Assembly (NCBI GenBank): GCA_015680685.1
Contig: MNCI01004790.1
Location: 1,233 to 52,684 of the forward strand
Length of the DNA: 51,452 nt
Origin: Gnetum montanum
Taxonomy: Eukaryota; Streptophyta; Gnetopsida; Gnetales; Gnetaceae
Direction: 5' to 3'
Below, in pieces: positions 1 to 11,303 of the stretch. The position numbers were made by a program, and so were the translations under genes. The notes beneath the pieces were generated by a model that saw only the letters and a program-made list of their open reading frames with translations, made no database searches and had not been told where the DNA came from. Numbering within the stretch: position 1 is the stretch's first letter; each line of letters starts with the position of its first letter.

Positions 1-172
1 TATTGCCATACACAACTTGTGTTCAGGTTACAAAGTTGCTCGAATAAAGAGACGTTCACTCTAGGACTCCTACTGCGGGCACATGGGAAATTAATCTAAC
101 TCTGGAGTGTTCAAACTGCCAGAGCTTCGCTACTTCTAGCCAGGATTGGGAAATGAAGGAAGTGCCACCTCT

Positions 173-180
173 TATTTATA
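173..180 (-). promoter_or_regulatory. TATA box of antisense LTR
   Basis: TATAAATA on the minus strand, followed by AGAGG, is in the same position relative to the palindrome array as in every other A-family LTR of the window. Confidence 0.7.
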
Positions 181-196
181 GATATGGTGACGGACC

Positions 197-290
197 GCGA
201 TATCGCGTACGCGATATCGTAGGAAAGGACGCGATATCGCAGGGGATGCGATATCGCGGCAGACGCGATATCGTGTATGCGATATCGCGG
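197..290. repeat. Six-copy GCGATATCGC palindrome array in U3
   Basis: Six copies of the decamer GCGATATCGC or one-base variants occur in 94 bp, spaced about 16-20 bp. This is the least decayed version of the array in the window; most copies keep both CpGs. It lies just upstream of the TATA box. Confidence 0.9.
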
Positions 291-319
291 CCTGTGCAAT
301 TCGCGTCTCATCAGTAATC

Positions 320-1843
320 CTTCAAGAGTTCGATTTAACAATAGTAGATCGAAAGGGCACCGAGAACGTAGTTGCTAATCATTTATCTCGGTTGCATTGG
401 GAAAATAAAGAGAATGAATATGCCATATCTAATCATTTTCCTGACGAAATCCTCTTTGCCGATGTAGTGAGAAACCAACCCATGGGAACAAATTGATATA
501 GTAGCATTCTTACTTATCTCTGCTCCAAAAAAATGCCACAGGGGATGGACTTGAGGAAGAAGCAATGGTTTCTTCAAAAAACCAAGTACTTCATGGAAAT
601 CAAGGGACAACTCTATAAAGTCTGTCCTGATGGCTTGGTTCGATGGTGTGTGCTCGATGAAGATCAGTTAAGAGTTCTCCAGGATGCTCATGAGGGTCCT
701 TGTGGAGGGCACTATGCAGGGAGACGAATGACCATTAAGATCCTACTTGCAGGATACTACTGGCCAACACTATTTCAGGATGCCCATCAGTTTGTCCAAT
801 CCCGTGAGCACTGTCAACGGGATGGTGGAATGACTACTAGAATGGAGGGTTCGCAACAATGGATTCAACCCTTAGAACCCTTTGATATTTGGGGAATAGA
901 TTTTATGGGGCCTATTACACCAATGTCCAATGGGAAGGCTTATATTATTATTGCTATTGACTATTTGACCAAATGGGCTGAAGCAGCAGTTGTAACAGAT
1001 TGCACATCATCTACAGCTGCATGATTTGTACAACAAAAAATCGTAAATAGGTTTGATGTGCCACGTGCACTCATGTCCGACAATGGAACACATTTTACAA
1101 GTGCAACCTTTCGCAAGTTGATGCAACGCTTAGGGGCAAAACATAAATTGACAACACCTTATCACCCCCAAGCTAATGGCCAAGCCGAGGTTACCAATTG
1201 GGAGATTACAAGAATATTAACGAGAACAATTAGCAAATTTAGGCGAGATTGGAGCACGAAACTGAACGACGCTCTTTGGGCATACCGCTCCACTTGGAAA
1301 CTCCCTACAGGCTACTCTCCCTATGAGTTGGTGTACGGAAAACTCCCAAAACTTCCAATTCAAACTAAGCTCCATACACTGTCCATGGTATGTGACCTCC
1401 ACCTTGACCTTAATTTAGCACAAAAATAAAGATTGGGATTTCTAAACGTGCTAGACTAGAATCGATTGGTTGCCTTGTCATTAAACGAGATACACAAGGC
1501 ACATAACAGACAACGTCATGACTTAAAAATTCATTGGGTTAAGTACCAACCAGGAGACAAGGTCCTTTATTGGAACCCTGCACATGTACCACAATGTAAC
1601 AAATTTCAAACATTGTGGGAAGGATCCTACATTATCCATACGACCTTTCCCTCGGGAGCCATGACAATATACAAGCCTGAAACCCCTGATAAGAAATTAC
1701 TGGTCAATGTGCAACAAATCAAACCTTTCCATGAACCAAGAACAGCCAGTGCAAATTACACCTCTGATAGCGGACAACCATGCTCGTTATTTCGGGCCTC
1801 TCCCTTTCCATGCATTCATGAGGGAGATGGTCACCTATGCTAA
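320..1843 (+). pseudogene. Decayed pol of A1: RNase H C-terminus and integrase
   Basis: One reading frame (frame 2) spans the whole stretch with four in-frame stops: TGA 494-496, TGA 1022-1024, TAA 1427-1429 and TAG 1457-1459. There are no frameshifts. It reads the end of RNase H, then integrase. The zinc-binding region near 688-820 keeps two His and the last Cys, but the first Cys position of the CxxC is Arg. The catalytic core shows WGIDFMGPITP (first Asp), MSDNGTHFT (second Asp) and HPQANGQAE (Glu). The C-terminal part (1544-1740) has YQPGDKVLYWNPAH and no chromodomain. In life it would process and integrate retrotransposon cDNA in the nucleus. Several of the stops are explained by C-to-T changes (CGA to TGA at 1022, where A2 has CGA). 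The copy is dead. Confidence 0.93.
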
Positions 1844-3714
1844 TCATTTGAGGCCCTCAGTTCTTTTAATTTTTTGTTTTACACATTTTTGTTTTATAAA
1901 TTTCTTTAAATTTTCTTGTTTTTGTTTTACAACATCATTATACTTTTCAGTTCTTTTTGTGTGTGTGTGTGTGTGTGATATCCATCTTGTCAAGTTTGTC
2001 ATTCAATAAGTGTTCTTAATGATGGTATGAACTATTTTTCTATTTTGTTGCTAATGTTTGGTTTTTACCTTCAAGTTACGATGTTGATACTAAGGTATGG
2101 TTCTTTTGATATAGCAGGCAATGAGTTCACTTCATTCATACATCCACAAATTTCTAGGGTCTCTCTCGGCTTGGAAATGTACAGTCCCTTTTTAAATAAG
2201 AACTATCAATGAATCGGTGACTGGGCATTTCTCAAACTAAGGAAGGACTCAAGGATTGAAAAGGGTGTGGCTTCAAGGAAACTTGATGCATTTGTGTTGG
2301 CCATTGTCTTAGGTGCTTGGATGTTTTCTTCTTAAGTTTTCCTTCCCATTCTGACATTGATCCATTATCAGGAAGCTAAGCAAATAAAAATAAAAAAGTC
2401 TTTGCATGGTGTGGTTCTCACGTATAAACACAGAAGAAAAAACTGTGAGAATTCAAAGCACACCCCTTAGATGAAATAATCATTTGGGCTACAAGCACTG
2501 GTTATGGAACTGAAATAAACATGTTCCCTCTAACTAAGGCCCTTCTCGCTTCCCATTCTCTCCTCCTTGTTTCGTCAGAATGGTGGTGGCTCTTTGGGAA
2601 GGCATTCTTGTTACTTCAAGGGGATGGATTGGCCGAATGCATTAATGTGAAGTCACTGGATGTGGTTTGTTTGAGGCCGGACTTGGAATGGGATTTGCTA
2701 AGTAACATTAACCATGAAACACACAAGGGGCTGTACACCACCTTGTTCTTGGGATTCCATTCCATTCTCTTCTCTCCATCCTTCTCTCCATTGTTCACCT
2801 CATTGCCAGTTGTATCATTAGTGTATATTTTGGTTGATGCATTGTTTTCTTTTTGGTAAATTCTTGCAGTTAAGACTTTAACTCTTGTTCCAAATGACAT
2901 TCCTAAAGCCTATGGAATCTTTGAATGTGGGTTTGTTAGGGCATTAAGGGCATGAGCCTGCTTTGGGGAGGACCCACTGACATTACTATTTGGTGCATCA
3001 GTTAAATTCTTTCCCTTAAAATTTTTGCAATCCACTTTATTTGTTCATTTCCCTCTTGACATCCATTTCATCGACTTTATAGTTGTCTCTTTTTCTCCAT
3101 CTTTCTTGTTCTTTTTCTTTATCCATTCTATCACTACCAGAGGTTCGCTATTCATCATGGGGGTCCAAACCCAAATTTTTTGATTTTTTCCTAACCCCTA
3201 CACCTTCGGTAGTCACCACTATGATATCTCCAGATCCGTATCAGCCATACCACAACTCAGCCAATGGACCTTTCACCAAAGTAAGGTATCAATTGCATTA
3301 TGATTTATGTACCCTTGCTAATATAAAGACTGTGTTATGTGTGCAGATGGTAATCATGCAACAATGGATTGGATTTGGAGGGAACACTTGGAATGGATCG
3401 GTGCTGAAGCAGCTATGCAAAGAACGAGATGGATGGTGCCCTTACAGATGGACAACGAAAGGTGCAATCTTGGCATTAGTAGCAGCAAAATTTCTTTCTC
3501 TCTCTCTCTTTCTCAGATGCCAAATAAGGCCTGATGTTAAATGTATAAAGTGTTTACTCTTGTTGTTGTGAACACTAGTTTGTCTTGTCTTGTAATGATG
3601 ATCCGTTCACATGTCATCCCATTCACCATTAGTTCCATTCAACTCAATAATCCCATACCGTCCCAATATTTTGTAAGGAACTGGAGGACAAGTTTTTATT
3701 CAGTCATGGGGGTA
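1844..3714 (+). other. Long non-pol 3' region of A1
   Basis: About 1.9 kb between integrase and the 3' LTR, alignable with 15022-16968 in A2. It starts T-rich with repeated TTTGTTTTACA, includes a (GT)n microsatellite at about 1957-1976, and holds blocks conserved even in element B (for example AAGTCACTGG... near 2651 and GGGCATGAGCCTGCTTTGGGGAGGA near 2949). A possible intron lies at 3281-3346 (GTAAGG ... TGTGTGCAG). No ORF is kept intact in both copies, so coding content is uncertain. Confidence 0.6.
3706..3714 (+). other. Polypurine tract of A1
   Basis: ATGGGGGTA lies directly before the LTR start TGATGGG. The same G-run abuts the 3' LTRs at 16969 and 19510, which marks it as the plus-strand primer site. 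Confidence 0.75.
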
Positions 3715-3720
3715 TGATGG

Positions 3721-3799
3721 GACGCAATATCGCATGGGCTGCGATATCACGTACATGATATCGCATCTGCCACGATATCGCATCCCCTACGATATCACG
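3721..3799. repeat. Decayed GATATC palindrome array (A1 LTR)
   Basis: Five GATATC-centred units, most with one half of the decamer mutated (GCAATATCGC, ACGATATCGC, ATGATATCGC). The changes are mainly C-to-T or G-to-A at CpG, as expected from methylated DNA. Confidence 0.8.
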
Positions 3800-3814
3800 G
3801 TGCACCACCAAGTC

Positions 3815-3822
3815 TATAAATA
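3815..3822 (+). promoter_or_regulatory. TATA box, A1 3' LTR
   Basis: TATAAATA followed by AGAGG, immediately downstream of the palindrome array. Confidence 0.7.
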
Positions 3823-4533
3823 AGAGGTGGATTTCCCTTGTTTCAGCATCTAGATCTAGACCCTTAGCGAGACTTTGGCAATTTTACCTCTCCAGAGATA
3901 GAATAATTTCCATGTGCCCACAGTGGAGCTCCAAAGTGAACGGATCTGTATTCGAGAAAATATTGTACCTGAATACAAGTTTGTGTACGGAAATAAAGAT
4001 GAACTTGTTGGATAAACTTTGCAGTGCATGGACTAGGCTAAATAGGACTTTATTTATTGTTCATTATTTAAATGCTTTATTAGCTAATTAAATCTCTCTC
4101 AACCCTTCTCCCATAGTTAAGTGCATTCAGTACGACTGCTTCGAGCACGTGCATTATGCTTGGTGATCCCAGTAATGAATAGCATTTGGTAACCAAAGTT
4201 GCATTGGTTTAGGGTGTGAACGGTAAGTGGGAACAAATACTGATGCTAGGTTAATTAAGGCTTAGTTAGGTAGTTAAAGTTAGTTAATTAGTCTCTTCAC
4301 CCTTCACCTCATTAGCATAGGAGATAAAACATAAAAACTATAAAAATCACATACCTCAGACTTACTTAACCATACAACCGTGATAAATACAAGTAAGTCT
4401 GGGAAGACAACGAACGATTAACCTTAAGTGTTCCATGAGGTGTGTAGGCACTTAGTCTGTGGAGTTTAACCGGATCGCCCATGTAACGCTCGTATTTGTA
4501 TGGTTGAGTATAGGGGTACCTCACCACTCATCA

Positions 4534-4538
4534 ATATC
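4534..4538. other. Target duplication copy ATATC next to A1
   Basis: The intact B LTR reads GTGCTG-ATATC-GGACCCC (19531-19548). In the 5' LTR the A1 end is followed by ATATC-GGACCCC. The matching copy left of A1 is outside the window. Confidence 0.65.
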
Positions 4539-4668
4539 GGACCCCTATTATTGGACCCCTGTTATTGGGTATAAAATATTAGGTTTGATGAGTCCTGATA
4601 TCGGACCCTCAATAGTGGGTACTCGATATCAGGGCCTAACAAGCAATATCGGATATGTGATGTGAGCC

Positions 4669-4676
4669 TATAAATA
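4669..4676 (+). promoter_or_regulatory. TATA box, B 5' LTR
   Basis: TATAAATA in the context GAGCCTATAAATACA, identical in position in the B 3' LTR (19672-19679). Confidence 0.7.
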
Positions 4677-5419
4677 CATAATGGGGCACAAAGGAAAGAA
4701 ACAGTCAGTCAGTCGGTAGTTCAGTTAGAATTTCATTTTCATTTTTAGTTCTTCTCAACCATTTTTCCTAGTGCATGCCCATAGTGTGATGATTGTAATT
4801 GCACGACACCTTTATTTGAGTGTGATGTACTTAGACACGCACATGACTAGAAATAAAGATTGAGATTACTTCATCATTGCAACATTCACTTAGTTTAATT
4901 ATTTAATTGTTATTCATTGATTTATTAATTAATACTTCTTTACCCTTAACTCTTATCCCTATTATTAAAATTGGAATGAGTATGACTTAATCACAAGCAT
5001 TTAAGTATGACTACATGGTATCCCAGTAGTGTACCTAGGATATGCACTTGGTAATCCCAGTAGTAGTCATACATGAGGTTCAAGATGTGTATAGATGCTC
5101 ATTGCACTTAGGCTAGTTTAGATTCTCTCCCCTATTTCCTATTAGCTTAACTCTCTCTCCCTTTTCCTCCTAGCTTATTCAGAGTTATTTTCCATTGCCT
5201 CTAGCAGTAGCACTAGTCTAGGACCACATCATACACCTCACTCTGGACTAAACCATATGTGATAAAGTAAATACTAGTCTAGATGGAAAGACAACGAACT
5301 ACAATCAACGAGTAACTATCTAGATACCACAACTAGCTCATCTGTGGAGTTCAATCGAATCGTGTGTGAAATGCTCGTATTCGTATGATTGAGTGTAGGG
5401 CTACCTCGCCACTCATCAT

Positions 5420-5439
5420 TGGTGCCGTTGCCAAGGATG
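5420..5439 (+). other. Primer-binding site of B (tRNA-Asp type)
   Basis: TGGTGCCGTTGCCAAGGATG starts two bases after the LTR end. It differs by few bases from TGGCGCCGTTGCCGGGGATC, the complement of the 3' end of plant tRNA-Asp. Confidence 0.85.
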
Positions 5440-5552
5440 GTGCTAGTTATCTAGATTAGTTATATCATACGAGATCACTATAATAAAGTATTAATGATAT
5501 AGATTTTAGATCAAGAAATTAAATTTAATTAAGTCACACAAAATTCACAACA

Positions 5553-6840
5553 ATGCCTCTTTCACAAGATAGTGATAACACAACATCTAGCGAGGTAAGT
5601 CATTAGGGAACTAATGAAGACAAAGTTTGGAGTACTCAACCTTATGTAGGAATTCCATATGTTCATGAGTATTCCAACGATACTCAAGGATTCTTATTAG
5701 CCAACTTCGACACCTCTAGTAAGGATGGGAAAACCCATAGAATGAGGAGGCTTGAAAGGCCTAGGAACTTCTCAATAACTAACAAGAATTTGTTATGGGA
5801 TGATTGGAAAACTTACAAAAGTCAGGACAAGTTTTTCAGTTCTTTCTTTTCCTCTACTCCTTCAATGTCAGATCGTGACATGGATGACTATCTTTCAAGG
5901 GATCAAAGTAGAACTAAAAATCGAGTTCACAAAGAAAATTGAGAATGCCAACATGAACAAGGACAACATCATCTCAACTCGCAAACTTACAACCTACTTA
6001 GTGATGATGAACCCTTGTTGGCCACTAAGAGCCTAATTCCTATACAAGAGGTTTTTCAAATATCTTGTAGGCCTTGCAAAGAAAGGTGTCTACCCAGGCT
6101 TGATTTAAAAAACTTCTTTACTGATCCTTAAAACCAAAATCAATTTGTAGTTGGATAACAATGGTAGAACTATTTACTGAATGATATTAAACCTATGCCA
6201 AAGTGTCGGCCTTGAGGAGAAAAATCCAAGAATGGAAACAAGGGCAACATGAACCCTTGGACATGGCCTTAGAAAGATATTATTCATTGTTAAAAAAATG
6301 CCTAGGCCATGGATTTTCTGAGGAAAGGCTAATGTACCACATCATAGATGGGCTTCGTAATGAAACAAGGAAAACCTTAGGGATGTATGCCCTAGGTCAA
6401 ATATATGAACTATGGACCCACCAATTCCAAGAGCTTATTAAGTAGGTAGCAAAAGAAGAATGAGAAATGGCTAAATGGGAGAATGTCAAAAAATCTCAAC
6501 AAGACCAAAATCTCCAATTTAACAAAGGTCCATAATCATGAAAAGGAGAAATCAACTCATCTTAAGGAGGTGGAATAATCTTTGCTAGTACAAAAATCAC
6601 TAGATGAGATGGAGGCAAAGATCAATAAGATGATGGAATGGATGGATGAAAAATGTGGACAATATGCCAACATTATTAGAGGTAGAACCATGACAAACCA
6701 AGAAGCAGGACAAAACATCCTTAGACAATAGGAAAGAAGGGTCGAAGAGAATAAGACCTCAACTGCCAATCATACATATCAATGTAATGTTTGTCTATAC
6801 GATCACCCCAGAGGCCAATGCCTAATCTTGTGACATTTAC
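5553..6840 (+). pseudogene. Decayed gag of element B
   Basis: The start ATG at 5553 lies 113 bp after the PBS, as in A2. Frame 3 runs to the TGA ending at 5942 with one internal TAG at 5604-5606. The frame then changes, and the capsid core reappears at 6203-6445 with EWKQGQHEPLDMALERYYS and IIDGLRNETRKTLG, matching A2 gag near 10155-10320. The central capsid part seen in A2 at about 9990-10080 is missing, consistent with a deletion near 6150. A CxxC...H...C zinc knuckle (CNVCLYDHPRGQC) is at about 6784-6822. Gag would form the cytoplasmic particle that packages element RNA. The copy is broken. Confidence 0.85.
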
Positions 6841-7958
6841 ATGAGCATTTGCAAGGAATGCTACATCCAGAGTTTGTACAAAAATACTGTGTTCAATCAC
6901 GGTGGCAAAAATCCCAGTCATGGGGAGGCCACCCTCGAACTGGTCAAACCTTTCATATCATCCGAACCTAAGCGCTTACCAAGTTCAACATCCTATTTCC
7001 CCAACCAGGTCAACATCTTCTATCGCATCACATTGTTATTATTATCGTAAGTACTATCAACCCATGTCCTTTCCAGCATGATCACCACCTCATGTTCCTT
7101 ATACTTCTCCTTACCCTCAATATTCTCATCATTCACCTCCTTCTACATCGCCACTAGTTGTTCCAGAAGGTTTTGCACCACAACACTAACCCATGAACAT
7201 CACTTGTGCTACTACTATCAATAACAGTGGAGGTCCTCCACAACTTCCTTTCTTTAGCCATGGCTGTAGAAAGGGACAACATCATTCTAAAACCACTGCA
7301 TTCTCCAACCTAGCACAAGTGCAACACTATGGTGCATCTTTCTCCTTGAACCCAACACCTCATGTTACTTTATTAGGACCACTAATCAATACTCCAACAA
7401 CCATGCGTCCTAGTGAATTTACCCACTAAGGAAGACATATCGATCCTTGCATACCATCTTACAGTCACAGGTGCCATAGTGGGTCAGCTCCTTATCACAT
7501 GATCACATCTTATAATCTACCCCACTATGCCTACTACAATCAAGTGTGTGAACCCCAATTTGGGTATATTCTTACCACCACCTCAAAAGACACATGGTGG
7601 TTTGGATATGACTAGACTTCAGTGTTTCCAAAATGCTTGGATCCAAATTTTTCATTTATTAATTCTAGCCATACTCAAGGGATTAGTCATGGGGGATATC
7701 CTCCATTCTAATAACCAGAATTAATAAATAATTTTCATTTTCTTTAATTTTACAATTTTTTGTTTTCCAGTTTTTCATCTTTCAATTTGTTGTTTTATCT
7801 TTTTATTTATCGTTTCATCTTTTTATTTATTTATTATTTTATATTTTTGTCTTTTTATGGGTAATCTCATCTATGAATAAAATACTCATGTGACCTGTTG
7901 GTTGAGGTGTTGTTCTATGCTATCAAGTGTTGAGGAACTAATTATTTAGATAGTGAGC
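6841..7958 (+). other. B: region after gag, Pro/His/Gln-rich remnants then T-rich spacer
   Basis: After the zinc knuckle there are short fragments with Pro, His and Gln clusters (about 6900-7600), like the tail of A2 gag at 10900-11280. They are followed by a T-rich tract of TTTTATTTAT type (7735-7860). No DSG, FMDD or DDE motif occurs. A2 is inserted at 7958/7959. Confidence 0.65.
7954..7958. other. Target-site duplication TGAGC, left of A2
   Basis: TGAGC directly precedes the LTR start TGATGGG and is repeated at 17738-17742 directly after the LTR end CTCATCA. It is a 5-bp duplication typical of Ty3/gypsy integrase. Confidence 0.93.
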
Positions 7959-7965
7959 TGATGGG

Positions 7966-8048
7966 ACGCGATATCGCATAGGCTGCGATGTCGCATCCCA
8001 CACGATATCGCATAGGCTGCAATGTCGCATCCCACGCGATATCACGGT
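7966..8048. repeat. GATATC palindrome array, A2 5' LTR
   Basis: Five units, two of them GATGTCGC or AATGTCGC variants. Two larger 37-38-bp blocks (CACGATATCGCATAGGCTGC type) appear duplicated in tandem. Confidence 0.8.
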
Positions 8049-8063
8049 GCGTCGCCAAGTCTA

Positions 8064-8071
8064 TAAATAAG
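8064..8071 (+). promoter_or_regulatory. TATA box, A2 5' LTR
   Basis: TATAAATA followed by AGAGG. It would drive the full-length element RNA. Confidence 0.72.
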
Positions 8072-8786
8072 AGGTTGCTCTCCCTTGTTTCTCATCCTAG
8101 GCTTAGACCATAGTGAAACTCTAGCAGTTTGATCCCTCTAGAGATAGTATATTTTCCATGTGCCTGTAGTAGGAGCTCCAAAGTGAACGGATCTTTATTT
8201 GAGCAAATATTGTACCTGAACACATGTTTGTGTCCGGTAATAAAGACAAACTTCTTGGATAAACCTTGCAGTGCATGGAATAGGCTAAATAGGATTTTAT
8301 TTATTGTTATTTATTGTTTATCATTTAAATTCTTTCTTAGTTTATTAAATCTCTCTCAACCCTTCTCTCCTAGTTAAGTGCCTCAGTATGACCGCTTCGA
8401 GCATGTGCATTACGCTTGGTGATCCCAACAACTATTAGCGTTTGGTAACTAAGGTTGCATTGGTTTAGGGTGTGAATGGTAAGTGGGAATGGATGCTGAT
8501 GCTAGATTAATTTAGACTTAGTTAGTTAAAGTTAGTTAATTAGTCTCTTCAACCTTTCACCTCACTAGCATAGGAGATAAAATCGAAAAGCTAAAAAAAT
8601 CATATACCTTAGACTTACTTAACCATACACCATGACAAATACAAGTAAGTCTGGGAAGATAATGAATAGTTAACCCTAAGTGTTCCATGAGGCGTGTAGG
8701 CACTTAGTCTATGGAGTTCGACTAGATCGCGCGTGTTACGCTCGTATTCGTATGGTTGAGTGTAGGGGTACCTCGCCACTCATCAT

Positions 8787-8806
8787 TGGCATTGTTGCCG
8801 GGGACT
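8787..8806 (+). other. Primer-binding site of A2 (tRNA-Asp type)
   Basis: TGGCATTGTTGCCGGGGACT begins two bases after the LTR. It is near-complementary to the 3' end of plant tRNA-Asp, with differences at the GC/AT positions expected from decay. Confidence 0.88.
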
Positions 8807-8928
8807 AAGTGTTTGTGCGCTAAGTAGAACATAGGAGATCACTCACATTTTTGGGAGCTTAAACGAACCTTAGGGTTAATTAAACAAAAAAATTATATAA
8901 CGGTTAAATAGTACACTGATAAGACACA

Positions 8929-11279
8929 ATGTCTTCTTCTTCTTCTCACAAGAGCATTACACCACCTAGGGACAATACAAGAAATAGTCGAAAATCTAAA
9001 ACACATAACCAAAATCAGCCAGTTCCTCAATAATATAGAGTGGTATATACTCATCTCGATGAGTATATACCTAATTTTACTTTTATCCTCCATCAGGATG
9101 AATAGATGCGCTGGAGAGACTTGTAAGGTAACATAGTGTTACTTCCAGATCGTGCAGTTCCCAACATGCTCTTTCGTGCTTTGGCACAGATTGGCATGAC
9201 TCAGTTCTATGCTGATTAAGTTATAGGTGATTTTGACATGAGGGATTACCATTCCACAGCCGCACAATGTCTAAGGGACTCAAAGCAAGAGAGCCAACAT
9301 ACACTGTTGAAGGACAAAGAGGTCCCACACGTCCTAAGTGAAATAGGAGATGGTGAACCATTTATAATGGGTGCTCCATCAAACGATGTTCCCCCTCCTA
9401 ACGATAATGAGGAGGTGGGCTATTAGAACCTATGCTCCATGATACATAACCCTGGTTCTAATCCCTATGACCGCCAACTGTCCATTGAGGGAACAACAAC
9501 ACATGACAAGGACGAGCACTCTGATCATCATCATGATCGGGGCAGGGAACACCGAAGAGAAGGTAGGAAACATTGTCATGGAAATGGTTCTCCTTCTTCT
9601 TCTCCTTCATCACATCACTCACCCTCTCCTTTCACATTAGGGCATAGCCATAGAGAGCATAACGACAAGGATAGAGGTAGACAAAATGAGAGACCTCGAT
9701 GAGAGAGTCGAGAGGGGGATAAGGACATGAAAGAAGGGAAAGTAGGGAACAACGTAGAAATCATAGATGTCATGAAAGAGATGATTATGACAAACCCCTA
9801 CTTGCCACCCAAAGCATGCTAGATATAATGGAGGTAGTGAGAATATTGACAAGGCATCAAAAAGATAGCTGAATTAAGCGCTTGGACATGAATAATATCC
9901 CATGCTTCGAAGGGGGATACAACATGGATTTGTAGAGTCATTTACACGCATTTCATGATGTCTGCGCCTTGCAAAATATAGAAAATGAGTGGCAGAAACT
10001 AAAGTTGTTTTCCAGGACACTCATAAAGGAAGTAGAGAGTTGGTACCGGTCCTTAGAACCAGAAACTATTAGGAGGTGGAGTACGATGTTAGAGTTGTTT
10101 AACGATAAATATCAGATGTACTCCAGAGTGTCTAACTTACGTAAGTAGATCCAAGGATGGAAGAAAGGTACTCATGAACCCTTGGATGGTACCATGGGCC
10201 ACTACTATGCATTGTTACATCATTGCTCGGGCCATGGTTATGCACAGCGGGATCAACTTTGTGACATCGTAGATGGGCTAAGGTATGAAACTAGGAGAAC
10301 CCTTGGGACTTATGCCCAAGGGAGATTACCAGAACTTAGATCCCATGAAATTCATCACTTGTTGGAACAAGTAGCCAAAGAAGAAGGGGAGCTATGAAAA
10401 AGAGAGAGTGCAGAAGAATATAATCACGACCCTTCCCTCCAGAAGAGGGGAGTGAGATTTTGCAATGAAGAGGATGAGTCACCACTCGAAGAGTTGGTGA
10501 ATAGGAAAACCTTGCTGCTTCAGAAGCTAACAACAGAAGTGGTAGCTAAGGTAGATTAGATATAGGACTCCTTGGATAGTAGACTTGAACTTGTCCTAAA
10601 AATTGTAGAGGAGTCTAAGAATGAACGAAGTAGTGACAAATATAAGAAAAAGTGGAGAGATTCTGGCTCTGCACATGACAAGGGTAAAGGAAAAATAACT
10701 ATCTCCGATGAGGTTGTGGATTCGAACACATATGATAATAGTGGATGTGAGATCTGCTACTATGACCATCCTAAGGGATGTTGCCCAATCATCTCACATC
10801 TACAAGAGTCTGGGATGTATGCACTCAACCCGAGACTTAACAAATGATAGACACCCTGAAGGTTACCTTATCCCCAAGGTAACCCAAGATAGTTCCACCA
10901 ACTATTGACGTACTATCCAAATGGAACTCCACCACAACCGATCGGGCAACATCAGCAGTGGCAACACCCACAGTCATGGGGGATGCCACCGCCTGGGCAA
11001 TAATACCCTTACCGGCAACCTGATCCTTATGGTTACTACGTGCAGCAGCCGATTTCTGCAAGTGACCCTATGGGTTATGCAACTCCACGACGTCACTACC
11101 CAGTTCGGGAATATTATCAAACTTCCCCTCCCAGAAGGGACACTCCACATGTATGCCATCCTCCAAATCCATCTACACCTCTCATGTCGGTAGCTCCACC
11201 ACCAACCATTCCAACAATGGCAAGGGTATTTTCCACTCAACAGCAACAACCCAATGTCACGAGGGCTTCCAATCCTTAA
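8929..11279 (+). pseudogene. Decayed gag of A2
   Basis: The start ATG is at 8929 (protein begins MSSSSSHKSITPPRD). The first frame has stops at 9031, 9103, 9124, 9217, 9424 and 9700, several explained by CAA/CAG/CGA to TAA/TAG/TGA. It includes a basic, His/Arg/Ser-rich stretch at 9490-9690. The frame then changes between about 9703 and 9810. The capsid (Retrotrans_gag-like) core runs about 9890-10400 with WYRSLEPETIRRW, DGLRYETRRTLGTYAQG and the conserved Trp/Phe spacing. A zinc knuckle CEICYYDHPKGCCP lies at 10747-10788, followed by a Pro/Gln-rich tail to 11279. Gag would build the particle and bind element RNA. At least ten stops make it inactive. Confidence 0.92.
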
Positions 11280-11303
11280 TCCTTAGTTGGTCCTGATAAT
11301 TTT

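Larger units (their letters stand above)
1..313 (-). mobile_element. Antisense A-family LTR, cut by window edge (U3 and start of R)
   Basis: Read on the minus strand this begins TGATGAGACGCG at 313 and continues through a palindrome array, a TATA box and a transcribed stretch that matches the LTRs at 3715, 7959 and 16969 (for example the shared block around CATGTGCCCGCA and the TTTATTCGAGCAA block). It ends at the window edge, so only about 313 of roughly 800 bp is visible. It is either a solo LTR or the 5' LTR of an antisense element lying to the left. It interrupts the RNase H region of element A1. GTAAT at 314-318 is the candidate target duplication; its partner would lie outside the window. 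Confidence 0.85.
314..4533 (+). mobile_element. Ty3/gypsy element A1, 3' half (RNase H end, integrase, 3' region, 3' LTR)
   Basis: Collinear with the complete copy A2 (13573-17737). Its 5' half lies left of the window, beyond the antisense LTR inserted at 313/314. The element ends at 4533 with CTCATCA, and the next base falls inside the 5' LTR of element B. A1 therefore inserted into B's LTR, 27 bp from its start judging by the B 3' LTR at 19510. ATATC at 4534-4538 is the expected target duplication. Confidence 0.88.
3715..4533 (+). mobile_element. 3' LTR of A1
   Basis: An 819-bp LTR that begins TGATGGG and ends CTCATCA. It contains the palindrome array, TATA box, an AATAAAG polyadenylation-type signal near 3991 and the shared U5 end GGGGTACCTC.CCACTCATCA. 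It aligns along its length with the two A2 LTRs. Confidence 0.92.
4534..5418 (+). mobile_element. 5' LTR of element B (first 27 bp displaced by A1)
   Basis: Aligns with 19537-19930, the 3' LTR. It shares the GGACCCCTATTAT block, CCTATAAATACA promoter, AAATAAAGATTGA polyadenylation-type signal near 4855 and the ACTCATCA end. The first 27 bp seen in the 3' LTR are absent here because A1 is inserted. Confidence 0.9.
7959..8785 (+). mobile_element. 5' LTR of A2
   Basis: 827 bp, TGATGGG...CTCATCA. It contains a palindrome array (7966-8048), a TATA box (8064), a TAATAAAG signal near 8240 and the common U5 end. It is longer than its partner at 16969 because of extra palindrome units. Confidence 0.95.

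Noticed and set aside
197-290. Palindrome array as CRISPR or satellite
   Set aside because: Units are 10 bp, short and irregularly spaced, located in an LTR U3 of a plant retrotransposon. No cas genes are possible in this context.
1957-1976. (GT)n run as a functional element
   Set aside because: Simple microsatellite, absent as a long run from the equivalent place in A2 (about 15230).
2521-2859. A1 ORF with a hydrophobic C-terminus as an envelope-like gene
   Set aside because: The matching A2 stretch (15800-16130) is not open in the same frame, and neither copy has a signal peptide or conserved protein. I regard the hydrophobic run as chance in T-rich DNA.
8787-8806. tRNA gene at the PBS-like sequences
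   Set aside because: Only the ~20 nt complementary to the tRNA 3' end is present, directly after the LTR, so it is a primer-binding site.
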